64,000 nt of DNA from Bacteroides sp. OM05-12 (GTDB lineage: Bacteria; Bacteroidota; Bacteroidia; Bacteroidales; Bacteroidaceae), in assembly GCF_003438995.1 (NCBI RefSeq), contig NZ_QSUN01000003.1, forward strand, positions 165,507-229,506. Direction: 5' to 3'. The notes under the pieces are model-generated. The model saw only the letters and a program-made list of their open reading frames with translations, had not been told where the DNA came from and searched no databases. How positions within the stretch are numbered: the stretch's first letter is position 1; every line of letters begins with the position of its first letter. Shown in pieces: positions 17,135 through 26,296 of this stretch. A program made the position numbers and the translations under genes.

Positions 17135-18442
17135 TTAATCTATTTCCTCATCAGCCTCATATCCTCCCATTTCACGAAGTGCATTTTTCAGCATAACGTA
17201 TTGCTGGAAAAGATGATTGATTGGAATTTCGTTTTCAGTATAATCATGCATCGGGCTTTTCAAGAAGAAGCTCAAGAAACGCTGAATACCATAACGTCCG
17301 GCACGAGCAGCAAGGTCACTCAACAATACTAAATCCAATACTAACGGAGCAGCCAAAATAGAATCACGACAAAGGAAATTTATTTTAATTTGCATTGGAT
17401 AACCCATCCAACCAAAAATATCAATATTATCCCAACCTTCCTTATCATCATTACGCGGAGGATAATAATTGATACGGACTTTATGATAATAATTTGTATA
17501 CAAATCCGGTTGTTCTTCAGGAACAAGAATGGATTCCAAAGTAGATAGTTTACTAACCTCCTTAGTATGGAAGTTTGCTGGTTCGTCTAACACTAAACCA
17601 TCACGATTACCTAATATATTAGTAGAAAACCATCCTGATAAACCAAGACAACGAGTACCGATAATAGGAGCGAAACCAGACTTAACCAAAGTTTGACCGG
17701 TTTTAAAGTCTTTACCTGCTATAGGCATTTTAGTCTTCTCTGCCAATTCCCACATTGCAGGAATATCGACTGTTGTATTAGGAGCACCCATAATAAAAGG
17801 AGCACCTTCTGTCAGTGCGGCATAAGCATAGCACATAGATGGAGCAATATGTTCTTTATCATCATCCTTCATTGCTTTTTCCAAAGTAGCCAAAGAATTA
17901 TGTACCGGTTCAAATACAGGAACATAAATTTCTGTAGAAGCAGCCCAAATAACAACAATACGATCACAACCACTGACTTTTTTGAAGTTACGGATATCTT
18001 CACGTATTTGTTCCATCATATCCCAACGATTCTTACAACTCTTTACATTATCACCATCCAAACGTTTTGCATAGTTGTGATCGAAAGCAGCCTTCATCGG
18101 AACAATCTTCTCTAGTTCATCCTTTACAGGATTGATATCTTTTTCCTTCAGAACTTCGCAATTTATCGCTGATTCATATGCATTGGCAGGATAAACATCC
18201 CATGCACCAAAAACGATATCATTCAAATTGGCAAGCGGAACAATTTCACCATAATGCTTATACTGTTTGTCTTTACCTCTTCCGACACGGATTTTATCAT
18301 ACTGTGTCATAGATCCCACAGGCTTCGCCAACCCTTTACGAGCCATCAAAACACCAGTCATAAAAGTTGAGGCAACAGCGCCTAATCCCACGCAAAGCAC
18401 ACCCAACTTACCAGTAGCCGGTTTAACATTAAATTTTTCCAT
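17135..18442 (-). CDS. ino1: Inositol-3-phosphate synthase (MIPS)
   Basis: This 435-residue enzyme converts glucose-6-phosphate to inositol-3-phosphate using NAD. Features are the N-terminal nucleotide-binding turn (LGVLCVGLGAVASTFMTGVL), VVIWAASTEIYVPV, and the conserved substrate-site blocks PIAGKDFKTGQTLVKSGF, SGWFSTNILGNRDGLVLD and INFLCRDSILAAPLVLDL. It resembles the bacterial/archaeal form. It is the last gene of a compact operon with phosphatidyltransferase and phosphatase genes, which matches the inositol-lipid (phosphoinositol dihydroceramide) clusters known from Bacteroides. A terminator follows. Confidence 0.93.
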   Translation of the reverse strand: MEKFNVKPATGKLGVLCVGLGAVASTFMTGVLMARKGLAKPVGSMTQYDKIRVGRGKDKQYKHYGEIVPLANLNDIVFGAWDVYPANAYESAINCEVLKEKDINPVKDELEKIVPMKAAFDHNYAKRLDGDNVKSCKNRWDMMEQIREDIRNFKKVSGCDRIVVIWAASTEIYVPVFEPVHNSLATLEKAMKDDDKEHIAPSMCYAYAALTEGAPFIMGAPNTTVDIPAMWELAEKTKMPIAGKDFKTGQTLVKSGFAPIIGTRCLGLSGWFSTNILGNRDGLVLDEPANFHTKEVSKLSTLESILVPEEQPDLYTNYYHKVRINYYPPRNDDKEGWDNIDIFGWMGYPMQIKINFLCRDSILAAPLVLDLVLLSDLAARAGRYGIQRFLSFFLKSPMHDYTENEIPINHLFQQYVMLKNALREMGGYEADEEID

Positions 18443-18499
18443 TCTAACTTATTTTTTATCTTTCGAATAAAACATTAATTCCTCTTTCTCCGTTTATCT

Positions 18500-19219
18500 C
18501 TAAATAAATAAGGCCGGGAGCTGATCCAAATTATTAATTACCGCATCCGGCAACGAATCATCAGTTTCTTCTTCCCAACCTTCACCTTTTAACCATATAA
18601 CCTTGCAACCCACTTTCTTAGCAGGCAACATATCTTTAGAAAATGAATCTCCAACTACTACAATCTCTTTCGAATCATACCCTAAAGCCTTTACACCAAG
18701 TTCAAAAATGGCAGGATCCGGTTTACGAACTTTCACGACTGAAGATTCTACTATATCTTTAAAAAAGCAAAGTAAACTAAAATCTTTCAGTATTGTCTCA
18801 ATATTGCCATAAAAGTTTGAAACAAGTACTAAATTATGTTGCTTTGACAACTGTTCTACAACATTACGGGTTGTCCGCAGTACATCTAAAACATAATTAT
18901 AGCAACTTTTTGCTATTAGTTCCGGATATTTATCTACAATTATTCCTTTCAAAAAACCTTTATCAGACAAATAAGAAATCTGTAGACCTACCTTTATAAA
19001 AAGGACATCATAAAAATTATGCTCCGGTTTAATTAAAGGTGTCATAGCTAATGTTCTTTCCCCATAAATGTATGCCTCCTTAAACACATCTTTATTTACG
19101 GGAACTTCATATTCAACATACTTACTCCAAAGGACTTCAGCCCAATGTTTCCCATTCGTATCTATCGTACCACCATAATCAAAAATGACACCTTTTATAT
19201 TTGTAAATTTATTCCTCAT
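18500..19219 (-). CDS. HAD-superfamily phosphatase, probable phosphatidylinositol-phosphate phosphatase
   Basis: This is a 239-residue haloacid dehalogenase-like hydrolase. Motif I is FDYGGTID (about 14-21), motif II is LVSNF, motif III is the lysine of RKPDPAIFELG, and motif IV is VVGDSFSKDM. The fold type is clear; the substrate is inferred from context. In the Bacteroides inositol-lipid pathway a phosphatase is needed to remove the extra phosphate after the CDP-alcohol transferase step, and a HAD gene occupies this place. It overlaps the flippase-like gene by 11 bp and precedes the synthase by 57 bp. Confidence 0.8.
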   Translation of the reverse strand: MRNKFTNIKGVIFDYGGTIDTNGKHWAEVLWSKYVEYEVPVNKDVFKEAYIYGERTLAMTPLIKPEHNFYDVLFIKVGLQISYLSDKGFLKGIIVDKYPELIAKSCYNYVLDVLRTTRNVVEQLSKQHNLVLVSNFYGNIETILKDFSLLCFFKDIVESSVVKVRKPDPAIFELGVKALGYDSKEIVVVGDSFSKDMLPAKKVGCKVIWLKGEGWEEETDDSLPDAVINNLDQLPALFI

Positions 19220-20234
19220 AACCTTTTCTCTTTATGCTAGCAGTTGAACTTACTCCATTACCCACTTTCATCAATAAAACTCCGATTGTTATCCAAATCA
19301 GTTCTCTAACACGCGTTACCAAACCTGTGTAAACTCCAAATGCACTAGGTATGGCCACGCCAACTGCCGCCAAAGCGAATCCACCCTCTCTCGCTCCTAA
19401 CTGCATAGGAGAGAAAAAGAATAAATTAGAAAACAACGAGGTAAAAGCCATAATCAAAATACACGATAAGAAACTTACATTATTGGTAAGTATATACAAA
19501 ATAAAATAGACTTCCAGACAACCTACTATCCTCGCTATAAATTCCAAAGACAATGAGGCATAAAAAGTTCTTTTACGTTGTTTATGCAACTGTGCTATTT
19601 GACTATCAATTCTTTCTAAAGTTTCTTTCTTATTCTCCGAAAAGCGCTTTGCCCACTTCTTTAGAAAAGGTATTTTTTGACATATTTTTAATGCCTTCAC
19701 TGCCATACCATTTTTATAACCCTTCATAAAAAAGTAAATAGCCAACAAACAAAATAGTCCGATTATTGCAAGTAAAACACCCATGAACCAATCGATAGGA
19801 TACAATAACAGATAAAGGAATATGGCTGAAAGCCAAAAACAGAAATGAGAAAAAATATGCATCATCACATAAAGTATCACAGAAGAGGTAGCTTTACTTG
19901 CCCCCACATAAGGGGTTATCTCCATAATACGATATGGTTCTCCTCCCATTAACCCCACCGGAGTAGCATAATTCAAAGCAAATCCTGTAATCGTAAGCTT
20001 ATATATTTTCCAGAACGGTACTTTGCACCCTTCATCATCCCGTATAATAATATACCAAGACAACGCATTTATTAAATAAATAAACACCCACAACCCCAAA
20101 ATAGCTGGCAGCCATCCTCCCGCTTTTTTCAGGTTTGCCAATAACTCATCATACTCCATATCAAATGTACAAAGCATAATGACAACTGCAGCTATTCCAA
20201 AAATCAGGAATATATTTCTATATTTACTTTTCAC
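19209..20234 (-). CDS. Lysylphosphatidylglycerol synthase TM-like / flippase-type membrane protein
   Basis: This is a 341-residue protein with about eight hydrophobic helices (IFLIFGIAAVVIMLCTF, WLPAILGLWVFIYLINALSW, VLLAIIGLFCLLAIYFFM, CILIMAFTSLFSNLFFF). It also has family marks: FALNYATPVGLMGGEPYR, and near the C-terminus PMQLGAREGGFALAAVGVAI. This is the membrane domain of the MprF/AglD-type family, without the aminoacyl transferase domain. Members move or protect lipid head groups. Within the inositol-lipid operon a role in lipid translocation is likely but unproven. It abuts the phosphatidyltransferase gene directly and overlaps the HAD gene. Confidence 0.8.
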   Translation of the reverse strand: MKSKYRNIFLIFGIAAVVIMLCTFDMEYDELLANLKKAGGWLPAILGLWVFIYLINALSWYIIIRDDEGCKVPFWKIYKLTITGFALNYATPVGLMGGEPYRIMEITPYVGASKATSSVILYVMMHIFSHFCFWLSAIFLYLLLYPIDWFMGVLLAIIGLFCLLAIYFFMKGYKNGMAVKALKICQKIPFLKKWAKRFSENKKETLERIDSQIAQLHKQRKRTFYASLSLEFIARIVGCLEVYFILYILTNNVSFLSCILIMAFTSLFSNLFFFSPMQLGAREGGFALAAVGVAIPSAFGVYTGLVTRVRELIWITIGVLLMKVGNGVSSTASIKRKGYEE

Positions 20235-21176
20235 CTACTTTGATTTTAGCTGATTATATAATAAAGCAGATATCTTTTCATGGCGATAACGCATATAAAA
20301 GAATAATACATTCATCACTGTAATCTCAAAAATAAAATATAACCAAGGCATACCGATAAACAGACAAACAAACAAAGCAATCGCACGGGTATTAAAAGTC
20401 AATATATTACTATATTTCATCAATGGTTTGCTTAATGCTCTGAACTCATCACGCAAAGATTGAGGTATACTATCTCCATATTTTTCTTTCACTAAAGTCA
20501 TGAAACGTTGAAAATTAGGCGACATTGATTCTTGTGAACGTGTATAATTCCCATAAAAGAATAACCATATTTTCCACCAGAAATGATTTTTCCAAGGAGT
20601 AGAATAAAGCAGTTCCCGTTGTTGTTTAAAGTTGTCCAGTTCGCTTCCTTCCTTACCTTTCAAGAAAAAAAGGTGGATATTCCGATAATAATCAGCCAAT
20701 GCACACTGTTTGCTATGACAAATAAAACCGGAAAAAGCAGCCAATAACCAAACACCTACTATCTGCCATTTTTCCACATCCCAATTATGTTCAACAGTAA
20801 AGCGGAGACAAATAAAGAAATAAATGGAAAAGAACCACAGATCCCCGGCAAATCCGTCAAGCATTCTTCCCCATTGTGTTTTTTGTCCGGTTAAACGAGC
20901 CAACTGTCCATCTGCACTATCATAAGAATTAGCCCATATCAACAATAACATACCTATTATATTCAATTTCAAATTATCGAAATAAAACATAACACCAGCA
21001 GCTACACCTATAAATATAGATGCAATTGTTACGACATTAGGATGCACACCAAGCTTTTGAAATAATAGTGCCCAACGGTAACCGATCGGACGATAAAAAT
21101 GGATATCTATGAATTCTTCGGTATCCATGGATTTCAGAGATGCTTCAATCCCTTTATTTTTAGTATCATTACTCAT
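20235..21176 (-). CDS. CDP-alcohol phosphatidyltransferase, probable phosphatidylinositol-phosphate synthase
   Basis: This 313-residue inner-membrane enzyme carries the CDP-alcohol motif at residues 86-112: D86, D89, G90, A93, R94, G103, D107. The last aspartate is D112, one residue later than in the usual D(x)2DG(x)2AR(x)8G(x)3D(x)3D pattern. Several hydrophobic helices follow. The expected reaction joins inositol phosphate to a lipid, releasing CMP. A transferase gene in this position is the core of the characterised Bacteroides inositol-lipid cluster. It overlaps the ATP-grasp gene by 4 bp. Confidence 0.85.
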   Translation of the reverse strand: MSNDTKNKGIEASLKSMDTEEFIDIHFYRPIGYRWALLFQKLGVHPNVVTIASIFIGVAAGVMFYFDNLKLNIIGMLLLIWANSYDSADGQLARLTGQKTQWGRMLDGFAGDLWFFSIYFFICLRFTVEHNWDVEKWQIVGVWLLAAFSGFICHSKQCALADYYRNIHLFFLKGKEGSELDNFKQQRELLYSTPWKNHFWWKIWLFFYGNYTRSQESMSPNFQRFMTLVKEKYGDSIPQSLRDEFRALSKPLMKYSNILTFNTRAIALFVCLFIGMPWLYFIFEITVMNVLFFYMRYRHEKISALLYNQLKSK

Positions 21177-22033
21177 TTTAGTCGTTTACTATTTTTAGCT
21201 TGTTCAATAATATAAGCAGCAATATATTTCCCCGCCTCCTCTCTACAACGAGCGAAGCTAGGCCAATCATTAAAATCAATGATCTTTATTGTACCATCAT
21301 TTGAAACAACACAATCGCCTCCATAAATAGGAACATTGAGAATTGCAGATGCACGGTCACATTGTTTCTTCAATTCCTCTTCTTCAAATGAAAAGCCTTT
21401 GGCTTCTCCATTTATTGCTTCAAGACCAAACTTACTGTGAGAACATGGTGACGGATAAAACCAAAAGAAGAATCCGGTACCATATACTCCGTAGAATTTT
21501 ATCAAATCACCCTGAAGATGTTCGTTTAGCACAGCTGTAGGTATATTCCTCATTTTAAAATCATTCAATACTAAATTCGCTTCATCTTCATCAGTGACAT
21601 AACAAACATCTTCTTTCACCATCGCATGAGAATCTCCTCTTTTTATCCAAAAAGGATAATCTATATTCGGAAGAGAATCGCTATTTACATCCATAATAGC
21701 ACTCTTAGGATGAGGAATACTATTCTTTACCAGTAGTTCTGTCATTGGTTTACGAATACAATTGTCTATGCCATATGCAGAATTAATAACAAGAGTACCT
21801 TGATCCTCCAATTGCTTTAAATAAGAAATGGTTGCTTTATCACGGACCATATCGAATACGACATCTGCTGTAATCTGCTTTTCCACAAATTCTTTTTCCG
21901 TATATTCATAGATTTCGCACCCTATTTTTTTCAAATGCTCAGTAACACAATTGAATATAGCAGCATCATTTCCCACGTGATTCGGTGAATATTCGTTTCC
22001 ACGACTAACGCCAGCGATAGTAAAATGACTCAT
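21173..22033 (-). CDS. ATP-grasp family protein of the inositol-lipid operon
   Basis: This is a 286-residue soluble protein. An N-terminal Rossmann-like part (DVVFDMVRDKATISYLKQL) is followed by ATP-grasp features: KPMTELLVKNSIPHPKS, FWIKRGDSHAMVKEDV, EHLQGDLIKFYGVYG, and a C-terminal metal-ligand stretch TIKIIDFNDWPSFARCREEA. The DFNDWPSF pattern recalls inositol tris/tetrakisphosphate kinases and RimK-like ligases. Its reaction is not known to me. In this operon a kinase or ligase acting on inositol or a lipid head group is a reasonable guess. It overlaps both neighbours by 4 bp (ATGA type). Confidence 0.75.
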   Translation of the reverse strand: MSHFTIAGVSRGNEYSPNHVGNDAAIFNCVTEHLKKIGCEIYEYTEKEFVEKQITADVVFDMVRDKATISYLKQLEDQGTLVINSAYGIDNCIRKPMTELLVKNSIPHPKSAIMDVNSDSLPNIDYPFWIKRGDSHAMVKEDVCYVTDEDEANLVLNDFKMRNIPTAVLNEHLQGDLIKFYGVYGTGFFFWFYPSPCSHSKFGLEAINGEAKGFSFEEEELKKQCDRASAILNVPIYGGDCVVSNDGTIKIIDFNDWPSFARCREEAGKYIAAYIIEQAKNSKRLK

Positions 22034-22749
22034 AGGCTAAACTTATTATTGATTTCACAGGAAAGAAAAGCCTCAGCTTTCGTTATATCCTCCACATGGT
22101 CTACATCCAATATCTTACTGAACGGATAAGCTTTCAAACTCAATCCCTCACTAACTAGTTGACGCTGAAAGTTGCGCATTCGAGACATCCCACGATCTAT
22201 ACATTGATCAAGAATCTTTAACGAAGAAGGCTTCAAGCAATAGACACCACCTGATATATATTTACAATCAGCTTTCTTTTCATCATGAAAACCGGTAATA
22301 TGTAATAAGCGATCTGTTGAAATATAAAGAGGTTTTTCATCATCAATATAATCCGTAACAGCCATATAACCATCTTCATCCGATTCTTTAAAAGCTTCAA
22401 TAAAAGACGAGAATTCTTCTTCCTTAAAAATCGTATCCACAGTGGTTAAGCAGAATTTATCATCCGCCAGATAAGGAGCCAATTCATAAAAACTATGCAT
22501 TGAGCTAGGCGTTGTTTTAATTACAACTTCCAGAGGCAATTCTTGTTGCAAGGCAACAAGATGTTCTTTCACTAGTTGACTCTCATTATTTATTATGACT
22601 ATAACAGACAACGCACCATTACGAATAAATATCCGTATCAAACGGTCAATCATAGCAACCCCATTCAAGGGTGTTAACGGTTTTGGAAGAGAAGCTCCCT
22701 CTCGTGAAAGTCGAGAACCCTCTCCCGCAGATATAATAGCAAATTTCAT
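22030..22749 (-). CDS. Sugar-phosphate/alcohol-phosphate nucleotidyltransferase-like protein
   Basis: This is a 239-residue GT-A fold NTP transferase. The signature loop is at the N-terminus (FAIISAGEGSRLSREGASLP, then KPLTPLNGVAMIDRLI), followed by CLTTVDTIF as the metal-binding aspartate region and GGVYCLKPSSLKILDQC. Members activate sugar or polyol phosphates with CTP, GTP or UTP. In this operon a CTP:inositol-phosphate cytidylyltransferase activity is conceivable, but the substrate cannot be read from the sequence. It is 16 bp after pdxA and overlaps the ATP-grasp gene by 4 bp. Confidence 0.8.
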   Translation of the reverse strand: MKFAIISAGEGSRLSREGASLPKPLTPLNGVAMIDRLIRIFIRNGALSVIVIINNESQLVKEHLVALQQELPLEVVIKTTPSSMHSFYELAPYLADDKFCLTTVDTIFKEEEFSSFIEAFKESDEDGYMAVTDYIDDEKPLYISTDRLLHITGFHDEKKADCKYISGGVYCLKPSSLKILDQCIDRGMSRMRNFQRQLVSEGLSLKAYPFSKILDVDHVEDITKAEAFLSCEINNKFSL

Positions 22750-22765
22750 CTAAATAGTAGTTTTT

Positions 22766-23863
22766 TTATACTTCGTCGTCTACAGTATCAAGTTTTAATT
22801 TGTCACTATCATCTCTCTTCTCATAATATTGTTTTCTCAACGGATTCATTCGGATACTTTTTTCACGACAACGATTCCTAAAGACATCAATGGCCACATA
22901 AACAGCCTGACGGAAAGAATCTTCAGAAGCAATGCCCTGTCCTGCAATATCATAGGCTGTACCATGTGCAGGTGAAGTACGAACAATAGGCAGTCCTGCC
23001 GTAAAATTAACACCTTCTTCCATAGCTAAAGCCTTAAATGGAGCTAAGCCTTGGTCATGGTACATTGCCAACACGCCATCAAAGTGTGTATAGTTTCCTG
23101 CTCCCATAAAGCCATCTGCCGGATATGGTCCAAAGCATTGTATCCCCTTTTCAACCATTTCACGCATAGCCGGAATAATAATTTCCTCTTCCTCCTTACC
23201 AATCAATCCATGGTCACCAGCATGAGGATTCAGTGCCAATACAGCAATACGAGGAGCATCTATCCCAAAATCATTTTTTAACGAATTATTGAATATGGAT
23301 AATTTATCCTTTATCAAATCAGCAGTGATAGTTGTAGCAATATCACGCACAGGTATATGCCCGGTAACAAGTGCCACTCTAAAATCATCTTTAAGCAATA
23401 TCATTAAAGCCTTACTTCCCTCACCTACTCTTTCTTCAATATATTCCGTATGTCCCGGAAAATTAAATGTATCAGACTGGATAGTATGTTTATTGATAGG
23501 AGCAGTAATCAGCACATCAATCAGTCCTTCCTTATAATCTTCCAGTGCTTTTTCTAAGGCTTGTAACGCAGCAACTCCCGCCTCGGCTGAGGGTTTGGAA
23601 AACTCCACTTTGACTTCATCATCCGTACAATTAACAACGTTTAGTTTATTATACATAGCCTCAGAAGCTGAAGTTATAATACTAAAATTCGTAGCTAAAT
23701 CCAAAGCTTTGCGATGATAAGCTGCAACTTTAGGAGAACCATACACAATTGGAGTACACAATTCCAACATGACAGGATCTGAAAAAGCCTTTAAAATAAC
23801 TTCATATCCTACGCCATTGATATCCCCGTGGGTAATACCAATTCTTATTCTTTTTTCTTCCAT
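22766..23863 (-). CDS. pdxA: 4-hydroxythreonine-4-phosphate dehydrogenase PdxA
   Basis: This 365-residue enzyme oxidises 4-phosphohydroxy-L-threonine in the DXP-dependent vitamin B6 pathway. Visible family blocks are RIGITHGDINGVGYEVILKA at the N-terminus (the usual GDPxGIGPE region is here GDINGVGYE), APINKHTIQSDTFNFPGHTE, VTGHIPVRDI, the metal-binding HAGDHGLIG, and the C-terminal AMYHDQGLAPFKALA and PAHGTAYDIAGQG. It is in a minus-strand run with rlmN and the DUF4837 gene upstream and the inositol-lipid genes downstream. Confidence 0.93.
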   Translation of the reverse strand: MEEKRIRIGITHGDINGVGYEVILKAFSDPVMLELCTPIVYGSPKVAAYHRKALDLATNFSIITSASEAMYNKLNVVNCTDDEVKVEFSKPSAEAGVAALQALEKALEDYKEGLIDVLITAPINKHTIQSDTFNFPGHTEYIEERVGEGSKALMILLKDDFRVALVTGHIPVRDIATTITADLIKDKLSIFNNSLKNDFGIDAPRIAVLALNPHAGDHGLIGKEEEEIIIPAMREMVEKGIQCFGPYPADGFMGAGNYTHFDGVLAMYHDQGLAPFKALAMEEGVNFTAGLPIVRTSPAHGTAYDIAGQGIASEDSFRQAVYVAIDVFRNRCREKSIRMNPLRKQYYEKRDDSDKLKLDTVDDEV

Positions 23864-23898
23864 TCCTTATATAATAATAGATTTAATCTTTCATAGTC

Positions 23899-24930
23899 TT
23901 ACTCTTCAGGCACTCCCAGCGGCACTTCACCTTTAACTTCTTCCGTAGGCAATTTCAATGTATAAAGAGAAGCTTCCAACTGACGCATAAGATTTCGCTT
24001 CAACTTATCAGGAGAATAAACAAAAACTTCGGCTACAATAACTCTTCCATTAGCACGATCCACACGTGAATGAGAAACAAACGGTCCACCCATCATGTCT
24101 CCTTTTACATGCCACAAACCTCTGGCTTCTTGAACGTAATCACCTTTAACACCAATATCTTTCACTTCAACAGACATTGTATCCGTCGCCATATACATAC
24201 CTTCTTTAGCACCCGGAATATTAATCTTCATCACCGAATCACGTTTATGAATAAAATAATCCCTTGTAAAAGTATCTTTGTCAGTATAAGGATATGAATA
24301 CATCACAAAATTCATATCTGCAGTAGCAGCATTAGTTGAAGCCCAGAAAAAGTTGTCTCCCTCCTTTGAATTAACCAATTCCGTAGGAAGCCAAATATCG
24401 CAATCAAAGATACTACCGACTTTCGTTGAAATATAATTATTATGCTTATCTTTCAACAGATTAATCTGACGATTCATCTCGGCTTTTACAAAGAAATCAA
24501 TAATTGTTTGCTTATTCTCTTCTACATATTCTTCAAAAGACTTTTCATTCGGAGCCTGAATTGTCATAATCATTTGCGGGACAGCATACACATCTCTTGC
24601 AAATTTAATCTTTGGCTGTGTATATATATCCTGAATATCAACAATGATAATATTACGGAATAACTTCAACACCTGATCATAATTTCGAGGAGCAGTATAA
24701 GAGATTCTAAAGGAACGTTCCGACTGTGGCAATCCCGGAACATCTGTATCCAAGACATCAAACAAAGCTCTGCCTGCCGGTTTCTCCCAAACTACCGGAT
24801 CAACAACGACAAGCACCTCATATGGACGTCCACTGGAAGTAGGAGTAAACACATTCTTTTTCCCATTGGAACAGGAACTAAACGCCAACACTATCAGCAC
24901 TAAGCTTAAATATACAGCAAAACGTTTCAT
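23899..24930 (-). CDS. DUF4837 family lipoprotein
   Basis: This is a 343-residue lipoprotein with signal MKRFAVYLSLVLIVLAFSSC (lipobox FSSC). The rest is a conserved Bacteroidetes domain (PYEVLVVVDPVVWEKPAGRA, VPGLPQSERSFRISYTAPRN, NRQINLLKDKHNNYISTKVG, ARGLWHVKGDMMGGPFVSHS) of unknown function. The frame opens 7 codons earlier, but the ATG at 24930 begins the signal peptide directly. It is probably anchored to the inner leaflet of the outer membrane. It lies between rlmN and pdxA on the same strand. Confidence 0.8.
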   Translation of the reverse strand: MKRFAVYLSLVLIVLAFSSCSNGKKNVFTPTSSGRPYEVLVVVDPVVWEKPAGRALFDVLDTDVPGLPQSERSFRISYTAPRNYDQVLKLFRNIIIVDIQDIYTQPKIKFARDVYAVPQMIMTIQAPNEKSFEEYVEENKQTIIDFFVKAEMNRQINLLKDKHNNYISTKVGSIFDCDIWLPTELVNSKEGDNFFWASTNAATADMNFVMYSYPYTDKDTFTRDYFIHKRDSVMKINIPGAKEGMYMATDTMSVEVKDIGVKGDYVQEARGLWHVKGDMMGGPFVSHSRVDRANGRVIVAEVFVYSPDKLKRNLMRQLEASLYTLKLPTEEVKGEVPLGVPEE

Positions 24931-25002
24931 AACAATTATATTTAGAGTCATTAATTATAAATTAAACATTCTTTTCATGCCGTTGTTTCAAACAACATCA
25001 AG

Positions 25003-26025
25003 CTATTCTTGTTTTTTAGCAGTCGAAAGCATCCCACATGCCGCAAATATATCCTCTCCTCGTGATGCCCTGATTGTTGAAAACACCCCATGAGAGGTTA
25101 AATAATCCCGAAAAGCTAACATTGTATCCATATCAGCCCCTTCTAAATCCACGCCCGGAATAGCATGAAAACGAATCAAATTAACACGACAATCCAGTCC
25201 CCGCAATAGCTTCACCAATTCTTTTGCATAAATAAGCCCATCATTTACCCCTTTAAATACAATATATTCAAAGGAAAGACGGCGTTGCTTACTGAAATCA
25301 TAATTCTTCAAAACATCAACGATCTCTGTTATGGAAAAAGCTTTCTCTGCCGGCATCAGTTCTTTTCTTTGTGCAGAAAAAGGAGAATGCAAACTAATGG
25401 CAAGATGGCAATCGCTCTCTTCTATAAAACGTTGCAAACCTTTCCTCAAACCAACAGAAGAGACTGTAATCCTTTTAGGACTCCACTTATAACTATAGTC
25501 TGAGGTCAAGATCTCCAAGACTTTCAATAATTCATCTAAATTATCGAAAGGCTCTCCCATCCCCATAAAAACGATATTGGTTAATGTATCCCCTTCTGGA
25601 ATAGAATATATTTGATTCAGTATTTGATTGGCTGTTAAATTAGCGGAGAATCCCTGTTTTCCTGTCATACAGAATTTACAATTCATCTTACAGCCAACCT
25701 GTGAAGAGACACACAGAGTAGCCCTATCTTCATCAGGAATATAAACAGCTTCAACAAAATCCGTATCAGATACTTGAAAAAGATACTTTACTGTACCATC
25801 CGTAGAACGCATAGCCTCTACCGGTGCACTAGCACCAACCTCATATTCTTCTTTCAGCAAATCACGGAATTTCAAAGAGAGATTGGTCATTTCATCTATG
25901 GAATCCACTTTCTTATCATATAGCCAAGAAGATATTTGTTTCGCCGTAAATTTAGGCATTCCAAGACTCAGCACTACTTGCTGAATCTCATCAAACGTCA
26001 TTCCTAACAATCTAAATTTCCGCAT
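25003..26025 (-). CDS. rlmN: 23S rRNA A2503 / tRNA A37 C2-methyltransferase RlmN
   Basis: This 340-residue radical SAM enzyme has the cluster cysteines at C112, C116 and C119 (GCKMNCKFCMTGKQGF). It also shows the SAM-binding segment NIVFMGMGEPFDNLDELL, SLHSPFSAQRKELMP, and the C-terminal catalytic cysteine in DIFAACGML. It methylates C2 of adenosine 2503 in 23S rRNA and of tRNA A37. The length is normal. A -7 box (26052-26059) lies 26 bp before the ATG. Confidence 0.95.
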   Translation of the reverse strand: MRKFRLLGMTFDEIQQVVLSLGMPKFTAKQISSWLYDKKVDSIDEMTNLSLKFRDLLKEEYEVGASAPVEAMRSTDGTVKYLFQVSDTDFVEAVYIPDEDRATLCVSSQVGCKMNCKFCMTGKQGFSANLTANQILNQIYSIPEGDTLTNIVFMGMGEPFDNLDELLKVLEILTSDYSYKWSPKRITVSSVGLRKGLQRFIEESDCHLAISLHSPFSAQRKELMPAEKAFSITEIVDVLKNYDFSKQRRLSFEYIVFKGVNDGLIYAKELVKLLRGLDCRVNLIRFHAIPGVDLEGADMDTMLAFRDYLTSHGVFSTIRASRGEDIFAACGMLSTAKKQE

Positions 26026-26051
26026 ATGCTTTATTTAAAGATATTTGGATG

Positions 26052-26059
26052 CAAAAATA
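26052..26059 (-). promoter_or_regulatory. -7 box for rlmN and downstream genes
   Basis: Minus-strand TATTTTTG is a perfect TAnnTTTG match upstream of rlmN. A clear -33 element is not seen. Confidence 0.5.
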
Positions 26060-26201
26060 AAGAAAAATAATGGATAAAGCGTCACACAACATCAAAAACT
26101 TAAAATTTATAACAAGTTTTATACCCTCATAAATTCATAATTTATATTCTTCTTGAAACATTTTATAAACGAAGCTTAACAATTTGAGGTCCCTGCATTT
26201 T

Positions 26202-26257
26202 AAAGGTACGGTCGGTTGCTTGCAAACGATAGGAGTTTGTAAACAATCGACCGTACC
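26202..26257. repeat. REP-like palindrome, copy 3 (reverse orientation)
   Basis: The outer arms AAAGGTACGGTCGGTTG (26202-26218) and CAATCGACCGTACCTTT pair at 16 of 17 positions. The internal hairpin CAAACGATAGGAGTTTG is the exact reverse complement of the inner module of copies 2 and 4. It lies between murF-alr (ending at 26297) and the rlmN promoter and may also act as a terminator-like structure. Confidence 0.8.
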
Positions 26258-26296
26258 TTTGTTTCTATTCCGTTAACCAACAAAATTCAGATTATT

